Source: Pomphorhynchus laevis (lineage: Eukaryota > Acanthocephala > Palaeacanthocephala > Echinorhynchida > Pomphorhynchidae). From it: a stretch of DNA of 64,000 nt. Positions 12,916-25,174 of the stretch are shown here, piece after piece. Within the stretch, counting starts at the first letter, position 1, and each line of letters opens with the position of its first letter. Under the pieces are notes generated by a model. That model was not told where the DNA came from. It did not search any database and saw only the letters and a list, made by a program, of their open reading frames with translations. The translations under genes and the position numbers were made by a program. The DNA lies in NCBI GenBank assembly GCA_012934845.2, contig WNNJ02001164.1, positions 1-64,000 on the forward strand. The letters run 5' to 3'.

Positions 12916-15900
12916 AAAAAATTTTGGTTTCTAATAAACATACAATAAAATAACATACACAAATTACAATCTAAAGTAAATACATTACTTACAATCTGAA
13001 GTAAATACAATAAACATACAATCGAACACAACTATCTCAAGTGATTAAACACACAACTTTAACTTACATACAATTTCAAAGTCGTACGTCCAGGGTACAT
13101 CCCGGAGTACGCAGAATGGTTCGCGGAAAACCAACAGATGAAATACGATGTTGTAATTGCAACGGCGCAGCGGCCATTTGTCGTGGGTGTCGATGTGCGA
13201 AAAAATCAAGCCCGTGTGTGAATTGCAGAGCACCAGGCTGTCGTAATCGAATTAAAAATATATTTCCCAATTCGGAGTCTATCAAAGTGAATTCTATCCA
13301 ATGTTGAAATTCTACACAAACAGATCCGACTAGCATATTCAACGATTAAGTTCGTAAGGATACTAGTCAATTGATTACGAACAAAATCAGCCGGAGTTGT
13401 ATTTCATGCATAGATTCAATAGATTCCTTATCTACATTTCGAAACAACGATGCAACAGCACGGGCAAGGGCAGTAAGTAATATAACGACACCCAGTATTT
13501 CTATTGAATACATATATTATAAGGTATGTAATTGGCGCCCCAACCTCATGCAACTTCCTATATGTACGGCGAGTAACGAATTTATAGATATTCTTTCTTC
13601 TTATTACAATTTAATAGCAAATGACAAAGATAATGGCCAAATCTCATTGATGAAAGCAACGGTTTTCTCACAGTGTATCCTTCAAAAAATCCCAACGCGT
13701 AAGATCTCTTACACTAGAAAGACCATTGAACGTCGTTTAAAGAGTTGGAAAGCGGAAGACTTTATAAGTGTATATGAAGAAGCATTGATGTTGCAGACAA
13801 CATCCCATTGCAATGTGAAAACAAAGAAGATTGATTAGCATAAAAACTACATTCGGTTAATGGAGAATGGATGTGTAGCTTCAGCAACCAGACTTCTAGA
13901 ATTTAAAGACGATTCACCCATTCTTTCTCCCGATTCGAAAGTTGGTACAAATACTGTAATAGAGAAGCTAGCAGAATTACACCCTTACCCTGCTGAAATA
14001 GATCAGAGTGCTATTCTATCGGATTTTGTTGAGGGAGTAACTAGTCATCATCCAGTCATATTTTATTCTATAGATGCAGACGAAATCATAGCAGCAGCAA
14101 GGAGAACACAAGGTGGCGCTGGACCTTCAGGCTTAAATGCAATAATGTGGAAGAGAATGTTAACTGGATTCGGTATCCAATCTAAGAAGTTGGCAACATC
14201 ACTAGCGGAATTTGCAATACGATGAGCTTCAGAGCATATCCATCCTAACAGTTTGCGTGCGTTTGTAGCGAGTAGACTTATAGCTTTAAAAAAGACTGCA
14301 GGTATACGACCAATTGGCGTGGGACAAGTGGAACGACGGATAATTAGCAAAGTCGTTTTAGGAAAAATTAGAGGACATATTCAGGATGTAATGGGAACTG
14401 TGCAATTGTGCGCATCACAGAGAAGCGGAATAGAATTCGCTGTTCATTCCTTATCAGATTCCTTTCACTCTCGGGTTGACTTTGGCTTACTGGCCGAGGA
14501 TGCAACAAACGCTTTTAATTCCGTAAATCGACGTCTAACATTAGCAAACATAAAATTCATTTGTCCGTCTCTTGAAACAATACTAGTGAACTTATACATA
14601 AAATCATCAACAATGTTTACTGGTAGTGATCCGATATTTTCAAAAGAGGGTTTCACTCAAGGTGACCCTTTGGCCATGGCTGCATTTGCCGTTTCGACTC
14701 TACCACTCATCCTTCATATTCAAAAATGTTTACCATCCGTGATTCAACGATGGTACGCAGACGATGCAAACTTTGTCGGTCCTAGCGATGATTTATCTAG
14801 AGCCTGGGAAATACTAAAAACAGTCCCAAAATTTGGATATTACGTTAATCCACTAAAGACACAGCTGCTAATACACAAGGAACATGAATTCGACACTAGC
14901 AACTTCTCTGGCTGTAAAATAAGTGAGCGTGCTATCGAAGTACTCGGAACTCCCATTGGAGCAGAAGCTGATGTTTTGGATATTATAAAAACCAGGGTAA
15001 CATCCTGGGCATCCACACTTGAAAGATTAGTTGAAGTTAGTAAAATTGATCGACAAACTGCTTATTCCGGGTTAATACACTCTGTGCAATGGAAATGGAT
15101 ATATACTTACAGAACAGTACCAATGTGCACGGATGTCACCAGATGTCTTAAAAACCTATTGTATAGCGGTTTTATTGAGTCAATCACACAAGCGAAAATT
15201 GAACAAGCACATAAAGAATTATTAACTCTACCGTTCAAGTTAGGGGGCATTGGGTTAGTTGATCCGGAATACATCGCTGACTTGGAGTACGATTATTCTC
15301 GTAGAATGTACGAAACCTATCGAGACAGATATACGGGAGAAAACCTGAGGGATGTTCAAACTCAAACAGCTAGAAATATTTCATACATGAGATTAAATGT
15401 AGCCAAATCGAGGAAAGAATTAATACTAAAATCTCTACCATCGGATTACTTTAAGATATTGGCACATGCTAGTTACAAGGGAGCTTCATCGTGGCTATCT
15501 TCCCTACCTCTACGTCACGAGGGGTTTCGGCTTACAAACAATGAGTTTAGCGATGCATTAGCAGGTCGCTATGGATGGTCTTTGCGAGCATTAGAAAATA
15601 AAAAACGCATATGTTCTTCAGAAATGACTATCAATCATGCATTTTCGTGCAAGACCGGAGCGCTACCATCTATCAGGCATAATGAAGTAAGGGATATATT
15701 TTCTCATCTCTTAAGCGGGATATGCAGTGGCGTGGAGGTTGAACCAGTATTAGCACCCGTTCCATCTGATTATCGTTTTAACAACAATAGCACAAGCATA
15801 TCGAAAGAAGCGCGTCTGGATGTTGTATGTAGTGGACTATTCGGAAGCCGGTTTGAGCGGACATTTTTGGATGTCGCAATATTTAATGTACATGCTCCCT

Positions 15901-16359
15901 CTAACTCCCGAACTGAGTGTAAGGCTGACTTTGAATACCATGAAAAACGGAAAATTTCGAAGTATGGAGAGCGAATTTTAAGTTTAGAACAGGCGCATTT
16001 CAGTCCGTTAATTTTTTCGTCTTCAGTAGGATCAAGTCAGGAATCTAATAGGATAATGAAGCAAATAGCGTCAAAATTAAGCTCAAAACGCGAACTCCCA
16101 TATCCTCAAATAATAAAAAATATACGAGCGAAAATTTCATATGCCTTAGCTCGTGCTGCATCTGCCTGTTTAAGAGCGCCACGCTCTACATATGGAAAAC
16201 CTATTCACGATAATTTTCGATCAACAGAAGAGATGTCACGAAAGCCGGAAGATTCGAATTAAAGAGAAATAACTTAGCTTATGATTGGATTTTTGAATTC
16301 TTTACTTTTGGTCACATTCTTGTATGTTTTACGAAAATAAATTTTTTTCTTCAAAAAAA
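12916..16359 (+). mobile_element. LINE with Cys-rich finger, RT and restriction-like endonuclease; apparently full length
   Basis: A 3444-bp element between identical 14-bp target repeats. It has a ~200-bp 5' region with a near-tandem acaatct(a/g)aagtaaatacat block (12966-13020), one long coding frame, and a 3' tail ending ttcttcaaaaaaa. Known relatives, common in cnidarians and sponges, share this layout: a cysteine cluster, a linker with a WK/RLxxWKxGD block, RT, then a Cys/His motif and an endonuclease-like end. It belongs with early-branching LINEs carrying a restriction-like endonuclease; I cannot name the clade. It lies 448 bp downstream of the proline-rich gene's stop codon. Confidence 0.85.
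13116..16262 (+). pseudogene. LINE polyprotein, one frame with four in-frame stops
   Basis: From ATG 13116 the frame carries a CXC-like finger at residues 12-42 (Cys 12, 13, 15, 22, 25, 27, 34, 37, 42), then a basic stretch. The N-terminal linker spans 13371-14222. The RT lies at about 14253-14900, with AEDATNAFNSVNRR (catalytic Asp), FTQGDPLAMA, and YADD at 14754-14765. The C-terminal Cys/His block HAFSCKTGALPSIRHNEVRD lies near 15640-15700 and the endonuclease-like block ARLDVVCSG...RTFLDVAIFN near 15805-15895. Stops lie at 13305 (TGA), 13347 (TAA), 13836 (TAG) and 14223 (TGA). All pieces share one frame with no indel, and the last 669 codons are fully open. The stops could be decay by C-to-T changes in CGA/CAA/CAG codons; read-through or editing is less likely. 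An ATG downstream of the last stop lacks the finger and linker. Confidence 0.85.
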
Positions 16360-16373
16360 ATGAAAACATTTAA

Positions 16374-18820
16374 TGATATATAATAAATATATAGAATGTT
16401 AGTCTGAGCATACACACTTGTTATCATGGCACAGTTGAGTTCATTGAACATTGCTACTGACTGAAGTAATTAAACATTTGTTGTCGGACACAAGAACGAC
16501 CAAGCAACATCATTATGTTTAAAATTCGGTTTTAAATGGATTGACCGTCCCTAAGCAGGAACACAACCATTTTGTATTTGATATGTTAAACATTGTCTAC
16601 GATGAACAACTTGTGCCAGTAAAGCTAACATTGTTTAAGACACCTTTGATGAAATATCTTAAGTGCGATTTACAGTTCTCCATATACAAACGTACCTGTT
16701 CGAAAAGTTTGCAGCTCACATATATCAACCCAGAAATTTTAAATTCAGTAGGTGATAATATAAAGCGACATTACCCTGAAAAACGAAAGGCTTTTTGAAA
16801 GAAAGCCTAGGCTACTAGTAAAGACAGTTTGGTTTTTTAGACTTTTAGTTTGAAATGTAGCTCAAACGAACAGCGAAAAAACAGCATCACATCAAGGTAT
16901 TTGTAACTTTCAAATGTCTAACAGCTCACTCTCAAAAGAAAGATTATCAACGTGACCAAGACGACTACCTCTACGGAATTTCACTACTTTAGATTTCTCA
17001 TGTTAACTTTGAGTTTGCTTGAATTACAATACATACTCAGTGCCAACATGGAGTGTTTTACAGTGAAACTCTCATTAGACATCATAACTATGCCATCAGA
17101 GTAAAGAGTGCACTTAACTGACCTAAAGTCGAGGTATAATTGAGCTGGACGATCTATAAAATAAAAGCGTGCTGAGCAGGGCATCATACATAACACCTTT
17201 GTTAATAGAAATGGTTCTGGTTATTTCAAACCATAGGATATACACAGAAAGCTCGTTTTAATATCGCCTCTAACAACATCAGAAAATGTCCAGATATTTC
17301 AGTATTTTTCACAGGTTTTTGAACGAGTATGTATCTATTCAACGAAACAAAATCATTTTGGAAATCCACTAATACAATGCACAGTGACGATTGACTGCTG
17401 AAGCAGTTGAGAACACAATTTCCAAGATCATTCAAAGGAGACATCCGACGTAGAGATCTGACTTGATGTGCTTCCAAGATAACAAGTTCTTGAGAAGTCA
17501 GGCAGGATGTTATGATATCAGTGAGTAATTTATAAGTTGATTTAACAACGTAATTCCCTTATATGAATTTTTGCTATACATGCCACCCTTAGCTTTGCAT
17601 AATACCTTGATTACTCGCCATTTCATGAATTTAAAATAAAGAATTCGAACATAGACACATTGAAACAGAACAACCAGAATTTACATAACAAATGAGGTGA
17701 TGCTTTTATATGTTCGACGTATATCGCATTAGGATTATAAACTTTATTATTTTTTATAGAAATCACATCTCGTTAAATTTCGTCAACTGAGAAATTAGTA
17801 GATTTACCTGATCAAAATTACTTGCAGTGACGTTTACACAGACGTTGAATGTATGTCTCGTCGGTATAAATATTCCAATATCACGAAAGCGGTTTCCCAA
17901 TAAATTTAAGAAAATACGAGATCAATTAAAAGATGTTGTGCGTCAAAGTAGACATGGAGTCTTTACATATTTATTCAAGAGTTTATATCCATCTTCGAGT
18001 TGGTGAACCCTCCTGAATTTTACAATAGCTTGTACGTATAATAGTAAAAGTTAGACGTAATCATTCCGAATAGAACAGTCTAACCGTGACAGTTCTGGTC
18101 AGTTAATGGCTGACAAACATCTCAATCATGATCATCATTGTTGCAAATCTAGTTAATATGGTGATGTGCAGCAGGACAAATATTATGCATTTAACCTATT
18201 TACTTAATCAATTTTGTCTTGCAGCAATTTAATAACAGGTATTTTATCATAGCTTTTTGAGACTATTTCATATTGAACCATCAGGTTCTTGTTGTTTTAA
18301 ATGCTGCAAATTTTAGCAATTAACTGAAAAAAATCACAGGACAAAAGGTAATTTACTCTAATAAAGTAACTTTTATTGCATTGATAATCCCAGTTAATTT
18401 TTGAATTTGAAATATAACAAAGTGTCCTCTATTATGGATAAAAACGGCGATTATATATTAGCTTTTTTCTACGTAACACTAGATAATTTTGCATTTGAAA
18501 GAAGCAACGACATCCTTCATTCATCACTCAATTCTATACACTTTGACTCTCAACAGGTCAGATTTTAACATGACTCGGTATTGTTTCGTTCGCTACCGCC
18601 GTGCAATGGTACCCATGTACATAGCAGAAGGCTTGTATCGGCGCTGTTGCCTTCAGAACCCATGTTTCACTTTCAGATTTGAACCTTTCTTTTCAAATAA
18701 GTATCAGGTGAATCTTCATTCACGTGCAATATAGTGAAGTATGCCGTTTGGGTCATCTCTGGAAGGCCATATCTGAAAAACATGGCAAAGTTGATACTAT
18801 GAACGAACTAATTTTATTAT
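16374..18820. other. No confident gene; faint traces of decayed coding sequence
   Basis: An 85-codon plus-strand frame (16541-16798) and scattered short frames on both strands at 16984-17477 have mixed, protein-like composition but match no family I know. The pieces do not join with splice signals. This could be an old element or lost host exons. The rest is featureless AT-rich sequence. Confidence 0.4.
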
Positions 18821-18824
18821 TGTA

Positions 18825-19520
18825 CACGTTAAGATAAATAATTTGTAATTATAATAGAATTGAAAAATATCTGTAACGATGGCATCAAAAATATTATATA
18901 AAAATCTAAATTTTTAAAATAGAAGAGCATACTTAAAATGATTAAAATCAATGAATTAAGGAAATTGCTATCAAAAGGGTATAAATAGAGATTAAATAAT
19001 AATGATAAAAATAAAATTTACAATTCATTAATAACGAAAGCTTAAATACATCAAAGATTAAAATTTGAAGAAATTATATAATTAATAAAATAAAAAATAA
19101 AAATAACAAACAATTATAAAAGGAAAAATAAAATTAATAAAGATATGTATTTAGAACTATCTAAATTAAAGGATAACTATATAATAACAACTATTGCTAA
19201 AGCTAGTAATAACTTTGTATTCATATGCAAAAAGCTTTATTATGATATATTGAGGAAAGAAGTCAATTATAATGATTTAAATGTAAACTTTATTGATAAA
19301 TGTATAGGTAGCATATTTATAGGTAGACTTTTAAACAATACTAAAGTAACGAAATAACTAATCAGATTTAAGTTAATATATTACTAAAATACGATGTAAA
19401 CTGTTACTGCCAATAGGACAAAAAAATTGTAATTATAATAAAGAATTGAAATCAATATGTAACGATGATATGGCAATATTATGATACAAAAGTCGAGTGA
19501 GTACATTGTTAGTTTTAAAC
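18825..19520 (+). mobile_element. Decayed 5' portion of a Naiad-type Penelope-like copy
   Basis: Shares blocks with the N-terminal coding half of the copy at 19880-22205: aatttgtaattataat with atctgtaacgat near 18840, and the peptide KLKDNYIITTIAKASNN at 19145-19210. The order of the blocks is rearranged. It lies head-to-tail just upstream of the main copy, an arrangement common for Penelope-like elements. Heavily broken fossil. Confidence 0.7.
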
Positions 19521-19879
19521 TTTGGCATTTAATGGCCAAACAGTGCACCCACCCTTAGTAGACAAATAAATTACCTAAAAACAATTTAAATTACAAAGTC
19601 ATTGGGCCTATTAAAGACAATATCCCATTAAATTATTATCATTAAAAAATTAGCTCGTTCAATAGGCATAAACTGTTTTATTTATAGACAATTAACGAAA
19701 ACGTGAATTTACCATACATGTATATAAACACTTAACAAGAGTATTAGCATTTTAGCGAGGATACTGTATTATCAATCGACTCTTGAATTTAGGCAATTCG
19801 TGACTCATAAATATGCATTGTTCCCGATTTAAACTTTTAACGATGTGAGGAATAATTAGATAAATCAAACAAACATATT

Positions 19880-22205
19880 TCTATTTATCAAAATTAACTA
19901 ATTTGTTAGACCGGGATTGTTTTGTTAATAATAACAATAAAAAATATACATTAACAATAAACTTCATTAATAAATGTATAGATAACATAAATATAGCCGG
20001 ACTTTTAAATAATTCTAAAAGTAAAGAAATAATGGGGTCAGATTTAAGTAAATATATTCCTAAAATAAGGTATAAACTCCTACCACCATTAGGACGAAAA
20101 ATTTGTAATTACAATAAAGAATTAAAATCAATATGTAACGATAATATTAGAAACATAATGGAAACAGAATGCAATTGTAAAAGTCTTAGTTTTGATAAAA
20201 TAAATGAACATATATGTACCCATAATCTAGAATTAATTGAAAACAATGAATTTAGGAAAATGCTATCAAAATGGTATAAATATAGATTAAATAATAACAA
20301 CGACAAAAATAAAATTTACAATTCGTTATATAATAACTTAAATGATTACTTTAGTAAGCTGATTAATAGTGAAACCTCGAATATACATAAGATAAACATT
20401 TGGAAAGATTATATATTTGATAAAATTAAAAATAAAATGAAAATAACAAACAATTATAAAAGGAAAGATAAAATTAATAAAGATATGTATACAGAACTTA
20501 CTAAATTAAAGGATAACTATATAATAACAACTATTGATAAAGCTAGTAATAACTGTCTTCATATGCAAAAAGCTTTATTATGATATACTAATGAAAGAGG
20601 TTAATTCTAATGATTTAAATGTAAATCCAACATATGAACGTAGTGAGTTGAGTTTTGAAACAATTATTACAAGTCTCTGTTCTATAATGGATAAAAAGGG
20701 TATAAAGGTTGAATCAGATAATAAAAGTATACCTATATTATATTGGAATCCAAAATTACATAAAAATCCAATAAAACCCAGGTTAATATGTAGTGCGTTT
20801 AAATGTACATTAAAACCACTTTCTGTCAATATGAATAAGATACTAAAAGTAAGTAAAGCACATTTTAAAAAATATTGCAAGGTAATCGAAATTAATACTG
20901 GTATAAAACACTATTTCAGTATTAATTCTACAAAAGAATTTTTAGAACAGACAAAAGGAATAAATTTTCAAAATATAAATACATACGATTTTAGTACGCT
21001 TTATACAAATCTAGATTTAGTAGATATTAAAGAAGCGTTAGTAAAATTAATTAACCTTATATTCGGAAAAAGATATACATATATATGTTATAATAATTAT
21101 AACGCCTATCTAACAAAAATTAAACCATCAAATAAATATAAATATATGGATAAAATTGAATTAATAGAATCCTTAAATATTTTGATAAATCAAAATTATT
21201 TAAAAGTAGGGACATCTATATTTAGACAAGTAAAAGGTGTTCCAATGGGTGGTAATAGTAGCCCAATTATAGCTGACTTGTTTTTAAGCTTTATAGAATA
21301 TGAATTTGTTCATAACTGTGTAAAAACTAAATCTAAACAATATAAATATATGAAATATATGTTTCGATACATTGATGATATATGTGTATTTAATTCTAAT
21401 AATTTTTATTCAATTAGTGAGCACATTTATCCAGAAAGCCTTGTTCTTAACAAAACCAATATTAATGATAAATAAGTTGTATATCTAGATATGAACATTA
21501 AATTAACATTAACTAAAACTACTATTAATTTATATCGTAAAGATGACATATTTAAATTTACAAGAAACATATTTTTGCATGAGCATTCATGCATACCATA
21601 TAATATAAAATATAATACATTAAATAATGAAATTTTAAGAATTGCAACAATATGTAATGATATTGGCTTTCTTCAAAATCATTTAAATAATTTAATAGAT
21701 ACATATTTTAAACTAGGTTACTATAAAAATAACATCAAGCAGAAAATAGTAAAATATATAAATCAACACAATAATATAAAGAATAAATTTAAACTCTTAA
21801 GTGGCAAATTTTTATGGATGGATAATAAATAATATACTTTGCATTAGAATAAGATACTAGATAGTTATTTCAGAGGAAATACATCATTAGCATGTATTTG
21901 GCCCCGCTGCTATGTTGGGTAGAGGAGTTAGGGCCGAAACCTGATAGCATAGCAGTTCCTCCTGATGACCTCTAATTCTTATTCTGATACAACGTCTGTT
22001 ATTTATTAGTCAATTCATAAAAATGACGTTTATTTTAAATTTTATTTTTTATTTTTTATTTTTATTTTTATTTTTTAACTTGATTTAAATTATAGAAAAT
22101 CTAAAAACAATTATTAATTTTATTATTTAATTATTAAATTTTGATTTAGCATTATTATGTTTTGTTTATTTTATAATTATATAACAATACGTAGACTCAG
22201 TTAGC
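19880..22205 (+). mobile_element. Naiad-type Penelope-like element, most complete copy
   Basis: The coding region runs from about 19903 to 21832. It has an Asn/Lys-rich N-terminal part with a CNCKSLSF cysteine patch, an RT finger block (PILYWNPKLHKNPIKPRLI), motif A (TYDFSTLYTNLDL), GVPMGGNSSPIIADLFL, FRYIDDICVF, then a long thumb ending KFLWMDNK. The GGNSSP and RYIDD forms and the thumb resemble Naiad-type more than classical Penelope RTs; this is from memory. No C-terminal GIY-YIG follows, and no N-terminal one was found. The 3' region (21833-22205) has a structured block, a T-rich stretch and the terminus tacgtagactcagtta shared with other copies. It looks nearly whole but is broken about three times. 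The 5' end is uncertain. Confidence 0.85.
21900..21968 (+). ncRNA. Conserved structured RNA in the element's 3' region (possible pseudoknot)
   Basis: Helix 2: ctgctatgtt (21907-21916) pairs with agcatagcag (21946-21955). Helix 1: ggccc (21900-21904) can pair with gggcc (21931-21935), which would interlock with helix 2. Across three copies (here, 27632-27641/27592-27601, and 10095-10104/10056-10065) the ninth pair of helix 2 is T.G, C-G and T-A, and the third pair is G-C, G-C and G.T, so pairing is kept while bases change. GAAA and CTGATGA boxes are also present, but in the wrong order for a hammerhead. Helix 1 is 5, 6 and about 3 bp in the three copies. Confidence 0.6.
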
Positions 22206-22499
22206 TGATTTAATTTTATATGATTTTGTGTAATCATTGGTTGTTCCATTTCTGCTTTTCGACAACCGTAAGGTTTCATCCTTATTGACATTAAAACATC
22301 CTTTGCTATTGATGTTGAGATCCTTGATCGTAGAGTTCGTATAAATCTATGTATAAAGAATGACTGCGACTTTATATCTATCTTGATATTTGCTTCAATA
22401 TTGCGTTCGTGGTCGGACCATCCCTCCTGTGGTCGATAATATAATCGGATGAAGGGAAGCTTATATTACAATCAAATTAAAACTAACGACTACGACTGA

Positions 22500-23910
22500 G
22501 CCATGCCGAATTTCAAAAATAAAGAAAAAAGAGAACAGCGTGAAGAACAGTTTCGACGGATAACTAATATAAAAGTATACGGTTCACGTTGTGAACAGAT
22601 TCACAATTCTTATTTTACTGGCGATATGACTCAATTTCCAACACGGAAGAAGTTTTCACCAGAGATATGTACAACGACGTGTCCGAAACAAAGCACAAAG
22701 ACGGCTTAACTTCAATAATAAACGGAATGTAGATGCCAAGAAATCCTTCAAATCTAAGTTTTCCAAAGAACTAAGTTCACTAGAGTCAACGTTAACCTCT
22801 TTTTCACTTCGAGACAACTTACTATTTTATGTACCACGAGGCAAATTACTGTAAAATTTCTTTTTGGACCAGTACTATCCTTACCGTTAATGGCAAAGAA
22901 AGGAGCATCGTAAAACAAGCAGCAGCCAGTACCGGTATTACTAGTAGTAAACTTTGCTACGTCCCGAGATCATTACAAGATCTTTTAGAATCGCTGGACG
23001 ACGAATTCGTATTTAAAGATACTAATTCCATCAATTTTTGGAAAGATAGCGTATCAGAAATGCTTTTTTTTTAACAATTTGAACTGCTTCATGCTTTCAA
23101 GCAATCTCTAACCCTCAGTCACAAAACATATGTCTTAGGTTACTGCCAGCTGACCACGAACTAGCAAAGGATGGTGTCTTCGAAATAGCGGGAGAAGTCA
23201 ACCAAACTATGCTGCCTGGAACTATATTTGCCGAAAGTTTGAAGGAAGCAGAGCAAGCAATTTTAGCTTCTGTGAAGAAAGATAAAGTTGAACAATTATA
23301 TGAAGGCTCTAAGAAGAGAGCGCGTTTAGAAATTAATTCTTTGATTACTCAACCTAGAACACATATTCTTCATATACCACCCTATTTCTATTATGTGAAA
23401 GATGCTCGATATTATCTTTCATGCAATTCTTTGACGAACAATCGTTACGCCGTAATCCACGGACAGTCGATTTGATGATAGAGAAAGAGACTGAAACTGA
23501 TAACAAAGTTTGTTGTGTATGTATCAAGTATTCGCTTGTGGAATTTTACCTCTTATCCTGGAAGGAGTCGATTAAATAACAAAGACGTAGTTGGCTTAGA
23601 ACAACTCTTAGCACCGTTTTCGTTAACGCCAACTGATTATGAAGATTTATTATGTCCATCGATACCGCATGTATTACTTTTAAGTTTGTTAGAACAGTAC
23701 TCAATTACCTCAAGATGCACGCCTGCCATTTAATTAAGTTACTCAATAACGGACCTGCACATCAGAGAATCTTTTTGACCTCGAAAGAAAACAGTAGCAG
23801 TCAGTTTTGGATGAGAAACAGTATGAGGATGAGGAACCGTATATACATGACATTGATGGATTGATTCGAGAAAATATCACGGCTAATTTATGGGAGCATC
23901 AGTGATACCA
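22500..23910 (+). pseudogene. Unidentified decayed intronless coding sequence
   Basis: A series of plus-strand pieces with protein-like composition: a basic N-terminus at 22503-22709 (KNKEKREQREEQFRR), 22829-23074, 23140-23475 (ending THILHIPPYFYYVKDARYY...) and an acidic end near 23815-23900 (DEEPYIHDIDGL). The pieces lie in different frames with no splice signals between them, consistent with a broken intronless copy. I do not recognise the protein. It could be a retrocopy of a host gene or part of a mobile element, and it is flanked on both sides by Naiad-type sequence. No motif supports a function. Confidence 0.4.
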
Positions 23911-24009
23911 AATGGCACAATTAACTATTATCGGATCACGTGAAGCAAATGTTTTAGCTTTATTCGATAGAGCTTAACGACAAAAAGATGATGTTAATGA
24001 TCTGAAAAA

Positions 24010-24640
24010 CTGAGGTTAATAATAATGATAAAAATAAAATTTACAATTTGTTATATAATGACTTAAATACATCTAATGTCTTTGATACTGAAAGCTTAAA
24101 TACATATAATATCAAAAATGGAATGATTACATAGACAATCGTATATTTAGTATTTAATAACTTTCTTCATGTCACTTATCATAAACTAATAAAATAATTT
24201 AATTGTACTAACCCATATGAGAATGCAATCAACAGTAATTTGAGTTTAGACACAATAATTAGTAATTACTGTTCTGATCTAGATACAATGGATAAAACGA
24301 TTGAATCAACAAATAACTATATCTATATTATACTGGAATCCAAAATTTCATAAAAGTCCAATAAATCATAGGTTTACCTATAATGCTTTTAAAAAAACAT
24401 TTTAAAAATATTGTAAGGTAATTAAAATTAATACTGATATAAAACACTATTTTAGTATTAATTCTACGAAATAAAGATTATATATTAAAATATATTATAA
24501 TACAATATTAATAATTAATTAATTTTAGTACATTAAAAAAGTTAAATATAAATCGTGCGTTTTTATATAAAGGATGCGTTAAAACCATCAACCTTTAGTT
24601 GGCGTACATAGGTTACAATAATTACTACGCCCCTCTATGT
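24010..24640 (+). mobile_element. Heavily deleted Naiad-type Penelope-like copy
   Basis: Blocks in element order match the copy at 19880-22205: aatgataaaaataaaattta near 24023, a tattatactggaatccaaaa block near 24325 and an aaaacactattttagtatta block near 24440. Much of the RT is missing. Old, strongly broken fossil. Confidence 0.75.
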
Positions 24641-25019
24641 CCGGATGAGCCAAGTGGGCTGAATACGGAACATGCCTATAATTTGAACGGCATAACATAC
24701 AAATTTATTTTTTGCTTGTTTATGATAAGCTAATTGAACAGTTTTTGTATTGTAGATGTTAAAGACCTAGAAGCCAAAACGTTAAAATAAATCCTTGTTA
24801 TACCACCATAGCGGTGGTGCTGCCAAAAAGAAAATATATAACTGGTCTTGAAGATCCCATCTGAGGACTATGCGACTTCTAGCTGACCAATGAGTATCCA
24901 ACGAGTGCAGCGACAATTCAGCAACTACCTCTGCCTAGTGTTTAGGGATGGTCCGCAGAGCGATTCGATCTGGTAAAGAGCGTAAGCCTCACACAATTTT
25001 GCAAAGTGTCGGAAGCGCC
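24641..25019. other. Unassigned sequence with an eroded Penelope-end-like motif
   Basis: Near 24752-24792 the string gacctagaagccaaaacgtt resembles a Penelope-end stem plus CGAAACGTT box. The rest, G+C-richer after 24830, matches part of the repeat arm at 5.6 kb only loosely. No gene is seen. Confidence 0.35.
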
Positions 25020-25130
25020 TTTATTCACAATGTCACACAGGCAACCGAAACGACCAGTGAGTACTTCATTCTACTGATGAGTGTTGCAGGGTACTTATTG
25101 ATCGTCTAGAAGTGAAATGGTGACTGAATA
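25020..25130 (-). repeat. Copy of the 5.4-5.8 kb repeat arm
   Basis: Contains aggcaaccgaaacgaccagt, then cttcattctactgatgagtg, in the same order as the right arm at 5685-5730. The gcaac before GAAAC can pair with gttgc after CTGATGA. This shows a dispersed family. Confidence 0.75.
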
Positions 25131-25174
25131 TCGTGAATCAAAATCTATTCTAACAAGCAACACCATTATATATA

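Noticed and set aside
13305-14225. Stop-codon reassignment in this organism
   Set aside because: All three stop codons occur inside the LINE frame, and the two host genes end at ordinary stops. A reassigned code would not need all three.
16541-17477. A host gene or sliding-clamp-like protein from the frames here
   Set aside because: Frames are short, on both strands, not linked by splice sites, and no motif held up on inspection.
21900-21955. HDV-like ribozyme
   Set aside because: The interlocked helices recall it, but there is no P3 hairpin, no P4 and no catalytic-C strand in the right place.
21920-21968. Hammerhead ribozyme in the Naiad 3' region (TA/TC/TT before gagga, GAAA, CTGATGA; gagga can pair with tcctc)
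   Set aside because: The boxes run cleavage site, GAAA, CTGATGA. A hammerhead needs the cyclic order CTGATGA, GAAA, cleavage site, so all three stems would cross. The helix itself is kept as a structured-RNA call.
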